64,000 nt of DNA from Pseudoxanthomonas japonensis (GCF_010093445.1 NZ_PDWW01000006.1:62001-126000), one strand, 5' to 3'. Numbered from the stretch's first letter, positions 19,071 to 29,083 are shown. Notes: generated by a model not told the origin, from the letters alone. Program-made: numbers and translations.

Positions 19071-20181
19071 CGGCAAGATCGTGGTAGAGGGCGAGCGTGG
19101 CGTCCTGCATCGCGCGCAGGGTGTAGGCCGCCATCGTAGCCAATGGCGGCGGTGGATGGGCGAGGACGTCCTGCACCGTGTCGAGCAGCACGCCCTCGTC
19201 GAACGCCGGCACGGCGCCGCGCGGCTGCAGTCCGGCCAGCAGTTCGCCGACGCCGCCGTGCGCCCAGCCCACGACCGGACGTCCCACCGAGAACGCCTCG
19301 ATCACCGTGCGACCGAAGGCTTCGGGCTTGCGCGACAGCTGCAGCACCAGGTCGCTGGCGGCATAGGCACGGGCGATTTCCGTCGTCGGCGGCGTGATGG
19401 CGAGCGCATCGGCGAACCGGCCGAGCTGCGCTTCCGTTTCCAGCTCGACCATGTACTGCTCGCGCCCGCGCTCACGCGCGCCGGGCATCCACAGGCGGGC
19501 ATCCACGCCGCGGTCGCGCAGGTTGCCCAACAACGCGAGCGCCTCACGGTGCCCCTTCAGGCGCGTGCCACGTCCCGGCAACACCAACAGCGGACCATCG
19601 CCCGCCAGCGCGGGATGCTGCGCTGCTGCCCATGCACGTGCCTCGGCATCCGGGTGCGCGGCGCGCGGGAATTGCGACGGATCGATGCCGCGCGGAATCA
19701 CCACCAGCTTGCCGGGATCCGTTCGCGGATAGTGCTGGAGCAGGTAACGGCGCACCGTGTCGGAGACGCAGATCACGCGTTCGCCGTAGGTCATCACCGC
19801 GCTGTAGCGGCCCGGCGAATTCAACCCGTGCATGGTGGTGACGAAGCGCGGCCGCGATGGCGACGGCATGCTGCGCACCGCCCATAGACCGATCCAGGCC
19901 GGCAGGCGTGAACGCGCGTGCACGATATCGGCGCCGACCTCGGCAAACAGGTGTCGCAACGCGCCGGCATGGCGCAACGTCAGCAGCGACTTGCGGCCGA
20001 TGTCCAGGGTGACATGTTCCGCGCCCGTGGCGCGTAGCGCAGGCTCCAACCGGCCCCCCGCGGACACGACCACGGCGCGATGGCCGGCGCGCACCAGTGC
20101 ATCGGCGATCTCCAGCGTGGAGCGTTCGACGCCGCCGGACTCCAGCGCCGGCAGCAGCTGGACGACGGTCAGCCGGCGCAT
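19042..20181 (-). CDS. GT4 family glycosyltransferase
   Basis: A 379-residue GT-B enzyme. The N-terminal VVQLLPALESGGVERSTLEIA is the usual acceptor-side loop of family 4. The C-terminal donor site has the EX7E motif in EAFGRTVIE near residue 290, followed by GRPVVGWAHGGVGELL. It is cytoplasmic or membrane-associated and probably adds a sugar to the lipopolysaccharide core, given the overlapping O-antigen ligase gene and nearby waaA. Donor and acceptor are unknown. Confidence 0.88.
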   Translation of the reverse strand: MRRLTVVQLLPALESGGVERSTLEIADALVRAGHRAVVVSAGGRLEPALRATGAEHVTLDIGRKSLLTLRHAGALRHLFAEVGADIVHARSRLPAWIGLWAVRSMPSPSRPRFVTTMHGLNSPGRYSAVMTYGERVICVSDTVRRYLLQHYPRTDPGKLVVIPRGIDPSQFPRAAHPDAEARAWAAAQHPALAGDGPLLVLPGRGTRLKGHREALALLGNLRDRGVDARLWMPGARERGREQYMVELETEAQLGRFADALAITPPTTEIARAYAASDLVLQLSRKPEAFGRTVIEAFSVGRPVVGWAHGGVGELLAGLQPRGAVPAFDEGVLLDTVQDVLAHPPPPLATMAAYTLRAMQDATLALYHDLADDRRLAIDS

Positions 20182-20217
20182 GGTCGAAGGGCGATGCGGC
20201 GCGACCGCATCAGGCGG

Positions 20218-20415
20218 TCAGTCGGCCAGGACGAAGTGCGAGCCGCAATACGGGCACTGCACTTCACCGCCTGCCGCGTCTTCAATGGCCAGGTACACGC
20301 GCGGATGCGAGTTCCACAACGCCATCGACGGCAGCGGGCAGCTCAGCGGCAGGTCGGCGCGCGACACGGTGTAGCGCTTCTCGGCGTTGGCGGGCGCGGT
20401 GGCGGTCTGGCTCAT
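20218..20415 (-). CDS. small CHCC zinc-finger protein
   Basis: 65 residues from MSQTATAPANAEKRYTVSRA; the longer open frame upstream lacks family similarity. The metal site is C (SCPLP), H (NSHPRVYL) and CPYC near the C-terminus, the zf-CHCC pattern also found in the NDUFS6 subunit of complex I. Bacterial versions are small cytoplasmic proteins of uncertain role. It lies 36 bases upstream of the glycosyltransferase on the same strand and is likely to be the first gene of that operon. Confidence 0.85.
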   Translation of the reverse strand: MSQTATAPANAEKRYTVSRADLPLSCPLPSMALWNSHPRVYLAIEDAAGGEVQCPYCGSHFVLAD

Positions 20416-20496
20416 GGCGTGCAGGCGGTCGTGGAACGAGGCGGCCAGTCTACCAGTCGGCGCCACGGCCGCCCATGGAACCGCTCCCCGAAAAGG

Positions 20497-20526
20497 AAAA
20501 CGCCGCCCGGCGTGGGCGGGGCGGCG
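20497..20526 (-). terminator. intrinsic terminator after the YceI gene
   Basis: Read on the minus strand, CGCCGCCC and GGGCGGCG form an 8-bp stem followed by TTTTCCTTTT, about 50 bases after the yceI-like stop. Confidence 0.8.
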
Positions 20527-20577
20527 AGTCCTTGCTGGCGGTACCGGGCGGGGGAGGAGCGCCGGATCGCAGCGGGT

Positions 20578-21156
20578 TTACTTCTTCGCGTCGGCCGTGG
20601 CTTCGGTGGTGATCTTCAGCGCGACTTCGTCGCTGACCATCGGGGCATACGCGCCCACGTCGAAATCGCTGCGCTTGACGGTAGCCGTGGCGTCGAAGCC
20701 GATCGCCGGCACCTTCTTCATCGGGTGCTCGCCCGCCTTGTTCAGCGTCACGTCCAGCACCACCGGCTTGGTGATGCCCTTGATGGTGAGGTCGCCGGTA
20801 ACCTTCAGCTTGCCTTCGCCCGCGGCTTCGACCTTGGTGCTCTTGAAGGTGGCGGACGGATACTTGGCGGCATCGAACCACTTGTCGCTGGTCAGGTGGT
20901 CGTAGAACTGGTCGGCCAGCGCGCTCAGGCCGGTCAGCGGCAGCGTGACCTGCACGCTGGACTTGGACACGTCGGCGGCGTCGTACACCAGCGTGCCGTC
21001 GGCCTGGCCGAAGTTGGCGCTGGGGTTGGAGAAGCCGAAATGGTTCCAGCTGGCCAGCACGTTGGTGTGGCTGGGATCGATCTTGTAGGTCACCGGCGCC
21101 GCGAAGGCGGAACCGGCGAACGCGAACAGGGCGGCAACGAGCAGGGTCTTGCGCAT
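20578..21156 (-). CDS. YceI family periplasmic protein
   Basis: A 192-residue protein with signal peptide MRKTLLVAALFAFAGSAFA. The mature N-terminus VTYKIDPSHTNVLASWNHFGFSN is the YceI lipocalin-like signature, followed by the conserved TLPLTGLS, SDKWFDAAKYP and FDVGAYAP segments. YceI proteins bind isoprenoid-type lipids in the periplasm; the physiological role is not settled. The start at 21156 is fixed by the signal peptide. It lies 25 bases after the nitroreductase stop on the same strand, so the two may be cotranscribed. Confidence 0.92.
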   Translation of the reverse strand: MRKTLLVAALFAFAGSAFAAPVTYKIDPSHTNVLASWNHFGFSNPSANFGQADGTLVYDAADVSKSSVQVTLPLTGLSALADQFYDHLTSDKWFDAAKYPSATFKSTKVEAAGEGKLKVTGDLTIKGITKPVVLDVTLNKAGEHPMKKVPAIGFDATATVKRSDFDVGAYAPMVSDEVALKITTEATADAKK

Positions 21157-21181
21157 GGGGATGTCTCCGGGTGGTGGGGTG

Positions 21182-21769
21182 TCAGAGGATGCGCGCGGCT
21201 TCGTCGAAGCCCAGGCGCGGGGAACGCGGGAAGATGCTGGCCGGGTCGCCATGGCCCAGGTTGACCAGGATGTCGGACTTGATGGCAGTGCCGGCGAAGA
21301 ACGCCTCGTCCACCTTGTCCGCATCGAAGCCGGTCATCGGGCCGGCATCCAGGCCCAGCGCGCGCGCGGCGATGATCAGGTAGGCCGCCTGCAGGCTCAT
21401 GTTGCGCAGCGAGGGCTTGCTGCGGTTCTCGCGCGGACCGTCGAACCACGCCTTGGCGTCGGTGTGCGGGAAGAGGAACGGCAGCTTCTCGTGGAAGTCC
21501 TCGTCGCGGCCGATGATGACGGTGACCGGGGCCTCCATCGTCTTCTTGTAGTTGCCTTCGGACAGCGCCGGGCCCAGCTTGGCCTTGGCCTCGGCGGACT
21601 TCACGAACACGAAGCGCGCCGGCGTGGTGTTGGCCTGGGTGGGACCGAACTTCAGCAGGTCGTACAGCTGGCGCAGGGTGTCGTCGCTGACCTCGCCGGT
21701 GAAGGCGTTGTAGGTGCGGGCGGTGCGGAACAGCTGGTCGAGCGAGGCGGCATCGAGGGCGTGGGACAT
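21182..21769 (-). CDS. nitroreductase family protein (malonic semialdehyde reductase RutE-like)
   Basis: 195 residues, the size of RutE-type flavin reductases. The N-terminal [21 protein letters not shown], the FMN-contacting [15 protein letters not shown] and the C-terminal [18 protein letters not shown] agree with the HadB/RutE branch of the nitroreductase superfamily. No other rut pyrimidine-degradation genes are nearby, so it may instead be a general NAD(P)H-dependent reductase. It shares a 123-base divergent upstream region with the ELM1-like gene. Confidence 0.87.
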   Translation of the reverse strand: MSHALDAASLDQLFRTARTYNAFTGEVSDDTLRQLYDLLKFGPTQANTTPARFVFVKSAEAKAKLGPALSEGNYKKTMEAPVTVIIGRDEDFHEKLPFLFPHTDAKAWFDGPRENRSKPSLRNMSLQAAYLIIAARALGLDAGPMTGFDADKVDEAFFAGTAIKSDILVNLGHGDPASIFPRSPRLGFDEAARIL

Positions 21770-21892
21770 GGGTTACCTGTCGCAAGGAAGGGAAGCGCGT
21801 CGCGGCGGCACGGGCCGGCGCATCGGACGGGCAGTGTAGAGTGTCCTGACCATGGCAATATCCAATCGACCCGGAACGGATTGTTTTAACCG

Positions 21893-22870
21893 GTGGAACA
21901 AACACGCCCCCTCCAGGCCGAATCCCGCGGTCTCTGCACCCTGACCGACGGCCACGCCGGCAACGTACGCCAGGCGCAGTCGTTGGCGCGTGCACTCGGT
22001 GGGCGCGCGTGGGACGTGACGCTGGAACCGCGTGCACCCTGGCGCTGGATCGCGCCCCACGCGCTACCCGCGGCGGAACACGCATTCGGTACGGCCTTCC
22101 ACGCCTCATGGATGCATGCGCCCGCAGTTGCGATCGGCTGTGGTCGCCAGGCCGCGCTGGCGACGCGGCTGCTGCGCAGACGCGGCAGCCGCGTCGTGCA
22201 GATCCTCGATCCGCGTATCGAGCCGTCGCATTGGGACCTGGTCATCGCACCGGAACACGATGGGCTCACCGGTCCAAACGTGCTGACCCCGCTCGGCAGC
22301 CTGAACCCGGTCGACGATGCCTGGCTGGCCGATGCGCGCGCCGCGTTTCCCACACTCGCCGCCCTGCCCTCACCGCGCACGTCCGTCCTGCTCGGCGGCG
22401 ACAGCGCGCACTACCGGTTCGATGCCGCTGCGTTCGCACGGCTCGCGATCCTGCTCGATGACACGGCGGTGGATGGCAGCCTGCTGGTCACCACCTCACG
22501 ACGCACGCCACCCGCCGTGATCGACGCCGTGCGCCGGCGCTGGGCGCACCGGCCGCATACGCTCGTGTGGTGCGATCCGTCCGACGGCCCGAATCCGTAT
22601 GCCGGCCTGCTCGCCTGGGCCGACCGCATCGTCTGCACACCGGAGTCGGTCAACATGCTGTCGGAAGCCTGCGGCACGCGTGTACCGGTGCAGGTATTCG
22701 AACCCGGTCGCGTCGGCGGACGTCCTCGCCGCTTCCTCGACGCCTTGCGCCAGCGCGGACGCATCCACGATCTCGCCGACGGATCGACAACGTTCGAGGG
22801 CGAGCCGCTGCGCGAGACCGAGCGCATCGCCGCCGAGGTGCGCACCCGACTGGGCCTCCTGCTCCCGTAG
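21893..22870 (+). CDS. ELM1 (mitochondrial fission-like) family protein
   Basis: A 325-residue protein starting at a GTG. The N-terminal LTDGHAGNVRQAQSLARAL, the central ILDPRI and LGGDS motifs and the C-terminal SVNMLSEACGTRVPVQVFEPG region define the ELM1/GT-B-like family. The plant member affects mitochondrial fission. Bacterial members resemble glycosyltransferases and often lie near lipopolysaccharide genes, but no biochemical function is established. It ends 34 bases before a palindromic repeat pair and is convergent with glnE. Confidence 0.82.
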   Translation: MEQTRPLQAESRGLCTLTDGHAGNVRQAQSLARALGGRAWDVTLEPRAPWRWIAPHALPAAEHAFGTAFHASWMHAPAVAIGCGRQAALATRLLRRRGSRVVQILDPRIEPSHWDLVIAPEHDGLTGPNVLTPLGSLNPVDDAWLADARAAFPTLAALPSPRTSVLLGGDSAHYRFDAAAFARLAILLDDTAVDGSLLVTTSRRTPPAVIDAVRRRWAHRPHTLVWCDPSDGPNPYAGLLAWADRIVCTPESVNMLSEACGTRVPVQVFEPGRVGGRPRRFLDALRQRGRIHDLADGSTTFEGEPLRETERIAAEVRTRLGLLLP

Positions 22871-22903
22871 CTACGTTTCGGATCCTGCTGCCCCCTGATC
22901 GTG

Positions 22904-22981
22904 TGTAGGAGCGGGCCATGCCCGCGATGCTCTTGCCTTGATGTCGAATCAGACGCATCGCGGGCATGGCCCGCTCCTACA
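22904..22981. repeat. TGTAGGAGCGGGCCATGCCCGCGATGC palindromic pair
   Basis: Two inverted copies (22904-22930 and 22955-22981) of TGTAGGAGCGGGCCATGC... are separated by 24 bases; each arm contains its own GCGGGCCATGCCCGC palindrome. The right arm contains the stop codon of glnE. Confidence 0.88.
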
Positions 22982-25790
22982 GCGGATCGAAGGCGAGTCC
23001 GTGTGCCGTCGTCGTCCGCATCACCACGGCGCGTGCCGTCGCCAGTCCTGCGTTCTCGACGACCAGCCTTGGACGTCTATCCAGCGTGCAGGCCAACCCC
23101 TCGGCGACGAAGGTCGCGTGCACCGCTTCCAGCGCATCGGCTTCTTGCGAAGACAGTGCGCCCGCGGTCGCCAGCGACCCGATGAGCCCCGGTGTATCGC
23201 GTGGCAGCAGCAAGGCGGGCTGCACCGTGGCATCGCGCAGCACGAGGTACTGGAGCAGGAACTCCAGGTCGACCAGGCCACCGGCACCCTGCTTCAGGTC
23301 GAAGCGGGCGGCGTCACTGCGGTCCAGCTCGCTGCGCATGCGCGCACGCATCCTGATCACCTCGCCACGCAGGACGTCGTCGTCGCGCGAGCGCGCCAGC
23401 GTCGTGGTGCGGACGTCCTCGAACGCCTGCAACAGCATGGCATCGCCGGCGACGCCACGCGCGCGCACCAGCGCCTGATGTTCCCAGGTCCAGGCACGCT
23501 CGCGCTGGTACTCGGTGAAGCTCGTGAGCGACGACACCAGCAGCCCCTTCGCCCCGTCAGGGCGCAGGCGCACGTCGACATCGTAGAGCCGGCCGGCGGC
23601 GGTCACCGCGCCGAGCAGCGCGACGATCTTCTGCGCGAGTCGCGCATACCAGCGGCCGGCCTCCATCGGACGCGCGCCATCGGATTCCGTGTCGGCCGGC
23701 GCATCGAACAGGAACACCAGGTCGAGATCCGAACCGAAGCCGAGTTCTTCGCCCCCCAGGCTGCCATAGCCGACCACCGCGAACCGGCCGTCCGCGACGA
23801 TCCCGTGCGACGCAGCGACATCGCGCGTGGCGACCTGCACCACGACGCGGACCACCTCGTCCGCCAGCCACGCCAGCTGACGCACGCTGTCGCGCGCGGA
23901 CTGGCGGCCATCCAGCGCGGCCAACGCGACGCGGAAGCTCAGCGCCAGGCGCCGCTCGTTCAATACGCGCAGGCAGGTTTCCGGATCGTCCTCGACCAGT
24001 GCGGCCTCGCACTCGGTCCGCAGTTCGTCGCGATCCGGCATCGGTCCGGAGACGCGGGTATCGAGCAGTTCGTCCAGCAGCAACGGATACTGCGCCAGCC
24101 GCTCGGACAGCAGCGCACTGCGTGCCAGCACGTCCACCAGCCGACCGAGCGCACTGGGCTGCTCGTCGAGCAGCGCCAGATAGCTGGCGCGGCGCAAGAT
24201 GGCCTGCAACAGCGACAGTACGCGACGCAGCGCGGCATCCGGCTGGGACGAGCGCGCGCAGGCGTCGAGCAGCGCCGGCACCACGCGATCCAGTCGCGCG
24301 CGCGCACTGTCGGACAACGCACGCACGCCGCTGAACTGCGCGAACTCGCGCAATGCGCCATCGGCGCTGCCGGCATCGGCGAAACCGGAAGCCGCCAGCG
24401 TGTCCGCCTCGCCACCGTCGGGCAGCGCACGCCAGTAAAGCGCCAGGGCATCCGGCGCCGCATCGCGCTGCCGGGGCGCCAGCAGTTCGGCGAATTCGGC
24501 GGCTACGCGTGCGCGTTGCACGTCCAGGGCGGCGCGCAGGCCGTCCCAGTCCGGATAGTCGAGTCCACGCGCAATGCGATGCCGGTCCAGGGGATCTTCC
24601 GGCAGGGCATGCGTCTGCGCGTCGCGCAGCATCTGCAGGCGGTTCTCCAGCAGGCGCAGGAAGCGATAGGCCTGCATCAGCGCATCGCCTTCCTCGACCG
24701 AAACCTGCCGCGCGGCGACCAGTGCCGGCAGCGCGACGCGCAAACGCCGTTCGCGCAGTGACGGTTCGCGACCGCCGCGGATCAACTGCAATGCCTGCGC
24801 CAGGAATTCGATTTCGCGGATGCCGCCCGGCCCGCGCTTGATGTCGTCGGCCAGCTCGCGGCGCGCGACTTCCGCGGCGATCGCCGCCTTCATCTCGCGC
24901 AGACCGTCGAGCGCGGTGTAGTCCAGGTAGCGGCGGTAGACGAATGGGCGCAGCGATTCCAGCCAGCGCTCGCCGGCCTCGATATCGCCCGCCACCGCGC
25001 GCGCCTTCAGCCACGCGTAGCGTTCCCAGTCGCGGCCTTCGCGCTGGAAGTACTGGTCCATGCCGGCGAAGGACAGCGCGACGCGCCCGGCATTGCCGAA
25101 CGGACGCAGACGCAGGTCGACGCGATGGCAGAAGCCGTCGACGGTCGGTTCGTCCAGCAGTTTCGCCAGCCGCTGGCCCAGCCGCATGAAGTAGTCCTCG
25201 GCCGCAAGCGATCGCGCGCCGTCGGACTCACCGCCCTGCGGATAGGCGTAGACCAGGTCGATGTCGGACGAGAAGTTCAGCTCGCCGCCACCCAGCTTGC
25301 CCAGGCCGAACACGACCAGGCGCTGCGCGCTGCCATCGGGCGAACGCACCACGCCATGGCGCTGCGCAAATTCCGCTTCGAGGGCTTCGAGTGCGGTCTG
25401 CAGGCAGATTTCCGCCAGCCGCGTGGTGCCGACCAGCGTGTCGTCGACGGTGTCCAGGCCGTGCACGTCGCGCCAGACCAGGCGCGTCGATTCCGCCGCG
25501 CGGTAGCGGCGCAACAGCTCCGGCCAGTGCGTGGTGTTGTCCGGCGCCAACGCGGGCACCGGCCATGGCGCCGCGCCATCGTCGTGCAGCAATGCCGCCA
25601 ACAGGTCGGGCTGACGGCGCAGCGTCTCGAGCGCAAAGTCGCTGGTCGCGATGACACGCGATACGCGATCGATGTGATGCGTGTCGGCCAGGAGGGCATC
25701 GACATCCGTCGATACGGCGCGCAATCGCACCAGGCCGCGTTCGATCAGGGCACTGCGTTCGGCATCGAGGGACGGGGTCGCATCATTCAT
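22977..25790 (-). CDS. glnE: bifunctional glutamine synthetase adenylyltransferase/adenylyl-removing enzyme
   Basis: About 937 residues with two nucleotidyltransferase halves, as in GlnE. The N-terminal adenylyl-removing half has [20 protein letters not shown] (around residue 165); the C-terminal adenylylating half has [20 protein letters not shown] (around 690). The paired Gly-Ser-Asp-x-Asp metal sites are intact in both. It tunes glutamine synthetase activity in response to PII. The ATG at 25790 is chosen; two in-frame ATGs upstream are possible. The stop TAG is the TAG of the neighbouring repeat arm, so the gene end is fixed by a repeat element. Confidence 0.95.
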   Translation of the reverse strand: MNDATPSLDAERSALIERGLVRLRAVSTDVDALLADTHHIDRVSRVIATSDFALETLRRQPDLLAALLHDDGAAPWPVPALAPDNTTHWPELLRRYRAAESTRLVWRDVHGLDTVDDTLVGTTRLAEICLQTALEALEAEFAQRHGVVRSPDGSAQRLVVFGLGKLGGGELNFSSDIDLVYAYPQGGESDGARSLAAEDYFMRLGQRLAKLLDEPTVDGFCHRVDLRLRPFGNAGRVALSFAGMDQYFQREGRDWERYAWLKARAVAGDIEAGERWLESLRPFVYRRYLDYTALDGLREMKAAIAAEVARRELADDIKRGPGGIREIEFLAQALQLIRGGREPSLRERRLRVALPALVAARQVSVEEGDALMQAYRFLRLLENRLQMLRDAQTHALPEDPLDRHRIARGLDYPDWDGLRAALDVQRARVAAEFAELLAPRQRDAAPDALALYWRALPDGGEADTLAASGFADAGSADGALREFAQFSGVRALSDSARARLDRVVPALLDACARSSQPDAALRRVLSLLQAILRRASYLALLDEQPSALGRLVDVLARSALLSERLAQYPLLLDELLDTRVSGPMPDRDELRTECEAALVEDDPETCLRVLNERRLALSFRVALAALDGRQSARDSVRQLAWLADEVVRVVVQVATRDVAASHGIVADGRFAVVGYGSLGGEELGFGSDLDLVFLFDAPADTESDGARPMEAGRWYARLAQKIVALLGAVTAAGRLYDVDVRLRPDGAKGLLVSSLTSFTEYQRERAWTWEHQALVRARGVAGDAMLLQAFEDVRTTTLARSRDDDVLRGEVIRMRARMRSELDRSDAARFDLKQGAGGLVDLEFLLQYLVLRDATVQPALLLPRDTPGLIGSLATAGALSSQEADALEAVHATFVAEGLACTLDRRPRLVVENAGLATARAVVMRTTTAHGLAFDPL

Positions 25791-25839
25791 GGCGACCGAT
25801 TGTGGCATGGGGTGGTGCGACACATGCGATCAACATCGA

Positions 25840-25976
25840 TGTGGGAGCGACGTGAGTCGCGATACGACCAAGTGCGAGGGCAGCCATGCGTGATGAGTCC
25901 TGGAATACGCCAGGCCTGGATGACCTACGGCGGCAAGATTCCCTGGAAAGCCATCGCGACTGACGTCGCTCCCACA
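25840..25976. repeat. TGTGGGAGCGACGTGAGTCGC palindromic pair
   Basis: Arms at 25840-25863 and 25953-25976 are inverted copies with one change. They occupy most of the 205 bases between the glnE start and the lipB end, which hold no gene. It is a variant of the element at 13268. Confidence 0.85.
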
Positions 25977-25995
25977 ATTACATAACCAGTCCGCG

Positions 25996-26664
25996 CTAAG
26001 CGGCTTCGGAAAGATCCGGCAACGCGGTCTCGTGTTGCAGCGCGAGCCCGAACTGCTCCGCCATGTGCTTCAGCAGCACCGGCTTCACCTGGTCCATGCT
26101 GCCCGGGCCGCCGAGATCGGCCAGCGAGACGACCTGCAGGCCCTGGTAGCCGCAGGGATTGATGCGGTGGAACGGCTCCAGGTCCATCGCGATATTGAAC
26201 GCGAGGCCATGGAACGTATAGCCGCGACGCACGCGGATGCCGAGCGCGCCGATCTTGGCGTCGGCCACGTACACGCCGGGCGCGCCGTCCTTGCGCTCGG
26301 CGTGGATGTTCCAGTCGGCCAGCGTATCGATCATCGCCTGCTCGATCTTGCAGACGTAGTCGCGCACGCCGACCTTGAGGCGCTTCAGGTCGAACAACGG
26401 ATACGCGACGATCTGACCAGGGCCGTGGTACGTCACCTGTCCACCACGGTCGACGTTGATCACCGGAATATCGCCCGCCGCGAGCACATGCTCGGGCTTG
26501 CCGGCCTGGCCGAGGGTGAACACCGGATCGTGTTCGACCAGCCAGAGTTCGTCGGCGGTCGCCTCGGTGCGGGCATCCGTAAAGCGTTGCATCGCGCGCC
26601 AGACCGGCTCGTACGGCTGGCGGCCGAGCTCGCGGACGATGCAGGTCGCGGTCACAGCGTCCAC
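25996..26664 (-). CDS. lipB: lipoyl(octanoyl) transferase
   Basis: A 222-residue LipB. The family signature [17 protein letters not shown] (residues about 73-90) and [21 protein letters not shown], with the catalytic lysine and the conserved [10 protein letters not shown] cysteine, are intact. It moves octanoate from acyl carrier protein to lipoyl domains in the cytoplasm. The GTG at 26664 is used; a second GTG at 26655 would give a GTGA overlap with the upstream gene. It is coupled with ybeD, a common arrangement in proteobacteria. No lipA is seen here. Confidence 0.95.
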   Translation of the reverse strand: MDAVTATCIVRELGRQPYEPVWRAMQRFTDARTEATADELWLVEHDPVFTLGQAGKPEHVLAAGDIPVINVDRGGQVTYHGPGQIVAYPLFDLKRLKVGVRDYVCKIEQAMIDTLADWNIHAERKDGAPGVYVADAKIGALGIRVRRGYTFHGLAFNIAMDLEPFHRINPCGYQGLQVVSLADLGGPGSMDQVKPVLLKHMAEQFGLALQHETALPDLSEAA

Positions 26665-26930
26665 TTCACTTCGGGATGGTCGCGCAACGCCTCATGGGCA
26701 GCGTCGTACTGGGCGCGGTCGTTGGCCTGGAAGCGGATGCGCACGGAGACGTACTTGCCGTTGGCCGAATGCTTCCAGCTGATGTCTTCATGCAGGACTT
26801 CCACGCCCTTCGATTCCAGCAGGCGCGGCAGTTCGGTTTCCAGGCCGGTGCCGGCCGTGCCCATCGCGCTGAGCTCGAAGGTGCCGGGGAACTGGAAGCC
26901 GTGTTCGGGGTTGTCGGATTTGATTTCCAT
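26652..26930 (-). CDS. YbeD/DUF493 family protein
   Basis: 92 residues beginning [20 protein letters not shown], the characteristic N-terminus of the YbeD family, which has an ACT-like ferredoxin fold. It ends [18 protein letters not shown], also typical. The molecular role is unknown, but it is usually found beside lipB, as here, where the genes overlap by 13 bases. The ATG at 26930 is chosen because the upstream extension is not family-like. Confidence 0.92.
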   Translation of the reverse strand: MEIKSDNPEHGFQFPGTFELSAMGTAGTGLETELPRLLESKGVEVLHEDISWKHSANGKYVSVRIRFQANDRAQYDAAHEALRDHPEVKWTL

Positions 26931-26984
26931 GCCCGGATTATTGGGACGCCGGCAGCGAAAGCCAAGCCGCACGCCTCCGGAACG

Positions 26985-27012
26985 ACGAAGGGCCGCTTGC
27001 GCGGCCCTCCGT
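26985..27012. terminator. hairpin between the CsgG-like gene and ybeD
   Basis: An 8-bp stem AGGGCCGC/GCGGCCCT with a TTGC loop lies 20-40 bases after the CsgG-like stop on the minus strand. A strong T-run is missing, so termination may be partial. Confidence 0.5.
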
Positions 27013-27029
27013 CACTGCAGCGCGGCGGT

Positions 27030-27992
27030 TCAGCGCGCCAGCTGCACCAGGCTGGACGAGACCCAGCCCTTGTTGCCGAGTTCGTCCTCGACTTCCCACA
27101 TCACCCCGTCCTTGTTGCCGGTGGGGTACAGCATCATGCCCGGATCCAGATCGCGCACGGCCTTGCCGGTGCCCTTGGGATTGGCGAACAACCGGCCCGG
27201 CTTGGTCATCTCGACCGCCTGGTGGGCATTAGAGGCCGACGCATTGCCGGACAGGCCGCCCAGTTCGCTGACCAGGTTGGTGTAGGCCTGCAGGTAGGCC
27301 AGCGTGATGACCTGCCCGATCTCGGTGTTGGCGTAACCGCTGGCACCGCCGCCGCCCCAGTGGCTGCCGGTGAACAGGCTGCCGCCCGCGCCCCAGCCGA
27401 TGTCGGTCTTCTTGGCGCTGCCTTCGGCCATGGCGACCTGTTCGGACGAACGCACGTCGGTGACCGTCAGCACCACGTCGGCGGTCTTCTTCTTGAAGTC
27501 GAGGCCACCAACCATGCGGCCGACGTTGCCGCCCATCAGCCCGCCCAGCAGGCCGCTGATGGCATTGCCGCCGGCGTTGCTGTTCTGCGAGATCAGGTCC
27601 GGCACCAGCACGTAGTCGGCCGCACGGATCTGGCCCTTGCCGATGTTCGAGCGATTGCGCAGTTCGCCACTGGCCGCGAGGTCACGCTCGGCCATCGCCG
27701 CGCCCATGCCGACGCCACGGTCCACCAGCGTGAAGCAGCGCGACTTGTTGACGAACACCTTGATCAGCTTAGACGGCGCCGGCAGCTGTTGGCCGCTCCA
27801 CCAGTTCACGCCGTCCTCGGGCTCGATCACCGAGATGCTGCCCAGCGGCTTGGTGCAGGTCGGGATCTCCGCGGTCTGCTGCTTGCGCTGGTCCTGCGCA
27901 CTCTGGCGTTGCGCCCAGGCGGGCGTTGTCGCAGCGGCCGCCATCAGCAGGCAGGCCGTCATCGTCATCTTCTTGCAGGTTCCCCTGTTCAC
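27030..27992 (-). CDS. CsgG/HfaB-like exported protein with C-terminal SH3-like segment
   Basis: 320 residues from a GTG at 27992 that follows AAGGAG by eight bases. A signal peptide (MTMTACLLMAAAATTPAWA) precedes a CsgG-like region: KVFVNKSRCFTLVDRG, AADYVLVPDLI, KKKTADVVLTVTDVRSSE and a Gly-rich loop. The last 60 residues (KPGRLFANPKGTGKAVRDLDPGM...) resemble a bacterial SH3 domain. CsgG-type proteins form outer-membrane secretion pores or associate with holdfast export, but the lipobox of true CsgG is absent and no curli genes are nearby. A peptidoglycan- or surface-associated role is an inference. Confidence 0.8.
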   Translation of the reverse strand: MNRGTCKKMTMTACLLMAAAATTPAWAQRQSAQDQRKQQTAEIPTCTKPLGSISVIEPEDGVNWWSGQQLPAPSKLIKVFVNKSRCFTLVDRGVGMGAAMAERDLAASGELRNRSNIGKGQIRAADYVLVPDLISQNSNAGGNAISGLLGGLMGGNVGRMVGGLDFKKKTADVVLTVTDVRSSEQVAMAEGSAKKTDIGWGAGGSLFTGSHWGGGGASGYANTEIGQVITLAYLQAYTNLVSELGGLSGNASASNAHQAVEMTKPGRLFANPKGTGKAVRDLDPGMMLYPTGNKDGVMWEVEDELGNKGWVSSSLVQLAR

Positions 27993-28205
27993 GCGTGCTT
28001 CTCCTTGAGAATGATGGTGCCCGCACCCCGCGGACCTTCCGTTGCGGGCGTGGCCTGCCTTCGCGTGCCGGGTCGCCCGAACGCGATGATAGGCGAAGAA
28101 TGCGGTTTCGCTGGATGAAAACGAAAAGAGTGACACCCAAAGGCCATCGGACGTGGCTCAGGGGGCGATGCGGCGATAATGCCGGCCCCATCCGTGAGGT
28201 CCGCC

Positions 28206-29072
28206 GTGCCCTACCTGCTCTCCAGCGTCGTCTGCAGCGTGCTGGTCTCGGTACTGCTGAAACTCATGCAGCGGCGCGGCATCGACACCGCGCAGGGCAT
28301 CGCCTGGAACTATCTGGCGGCCTCGCTGCTGTGCTTCGCCCTGCTGGACCCGCCGCTGGCGTCGCTTGCCGCGCCGCACGCACCCTGGCCTGCCCTCGCC
28401 CTGCTGGCGGTGCTGCTGCCCGGCATCTTCCTGGCGTTGTCGGCCTCCGTTCGCGCGGCCGGTATCGTGCGCACCGACATCGCCCAGCGCATGTCGCTGG
28501 TGCTGTCGCTGTTGGCCGCGTTCCTGTGGTTCGGCGAACGGGCCGATGCGCTGCGCCTGACCGGTCTCGCACTGGGTCTGCTGGCGATCGTGCTGCTCGT
28601 GCTGCGCCCGCGCGCCGCGTCCGCGGAAGCCGAAGGCGGCTGGACCGGCTGGGCGTTGCCGCTGCTGGTGCTGGTCGGCTATGCCAGCGTGGACGTGCTG
28701 CTGAAGCACATCGCCGCGGCCGGCACGCCGTTCGCCGCGTCGCTGCAGGTCGCCTTCATCGCCGCGTTCGTGGTGATGCTTGGCGTGCAACGGGTACGCA
28801 GCGCGCGTGGCGGTCCCGCCCTTGCGTTGCCGGCGCTTGGGTATGGCCTGCTGCTCGGCGCACTGAACTTCGGCAACATCCTGTTCTACGTGAAGGCGCA
28901 CCGTGCGCTGCCGGACAACCCGGCCGTGGTGTTCTCCACGATGAACATCGGCGTGGTCGTGCTGGGCACACTGGCCGGCACGCTGCTGTTCCGCGAGCGA
29001 CTCAGCCGCATGAACCTGCTGGCGATTCCGCTGGCGATCATCGCCATCGCACTGATCGCCACCGGCCTGTAA
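28206..29072 (+). CDS. DMT/EamA family permease
   Basis: 288 residues from the GTG at 28206, which follows a GTGAGG ribosome binding site; an ATG at 28179 is the alternative. Ten hydrophobic helices are arranged as two EamA repeats. The first half ends with VLSLLAAFLWFGERADAL and the second with LGTLAGTLLFRERLSRMNLLAI, the family's repeated motif. It is an inner-membrane metabolite transporter; the substrate is unknown. It stands alone between a divergent CsgG-like gene and the convergent dacC. Confidence 0.87.
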   Translation: MPYLLSSVVCSVLVSVLLKLMQRRGIDTAQGIAWNYLAASLLCFALLDPPLASLAAPHAPWPALALLAVLLPGIFLALSASVRAAGIVRTDIAQRMSLVLSLLAAFLWFGERADALRLTGLALGLLAIVLLVLRPRAASAEAEGGWTGWALPLLVLVGYASVDVLLKHIAAAGTPFAASLQVAFIAAFVVMLGVQRVRSARGGPALALPALGYGLLLGALNFGNILFYVKAHRALPDNPAVVFSTMNIGVVVLGTLAGTLLFRERLSRMNLLAIPLAIIAIALIATGL

Positions 29073-29083
29073 CCACCGGTAAC

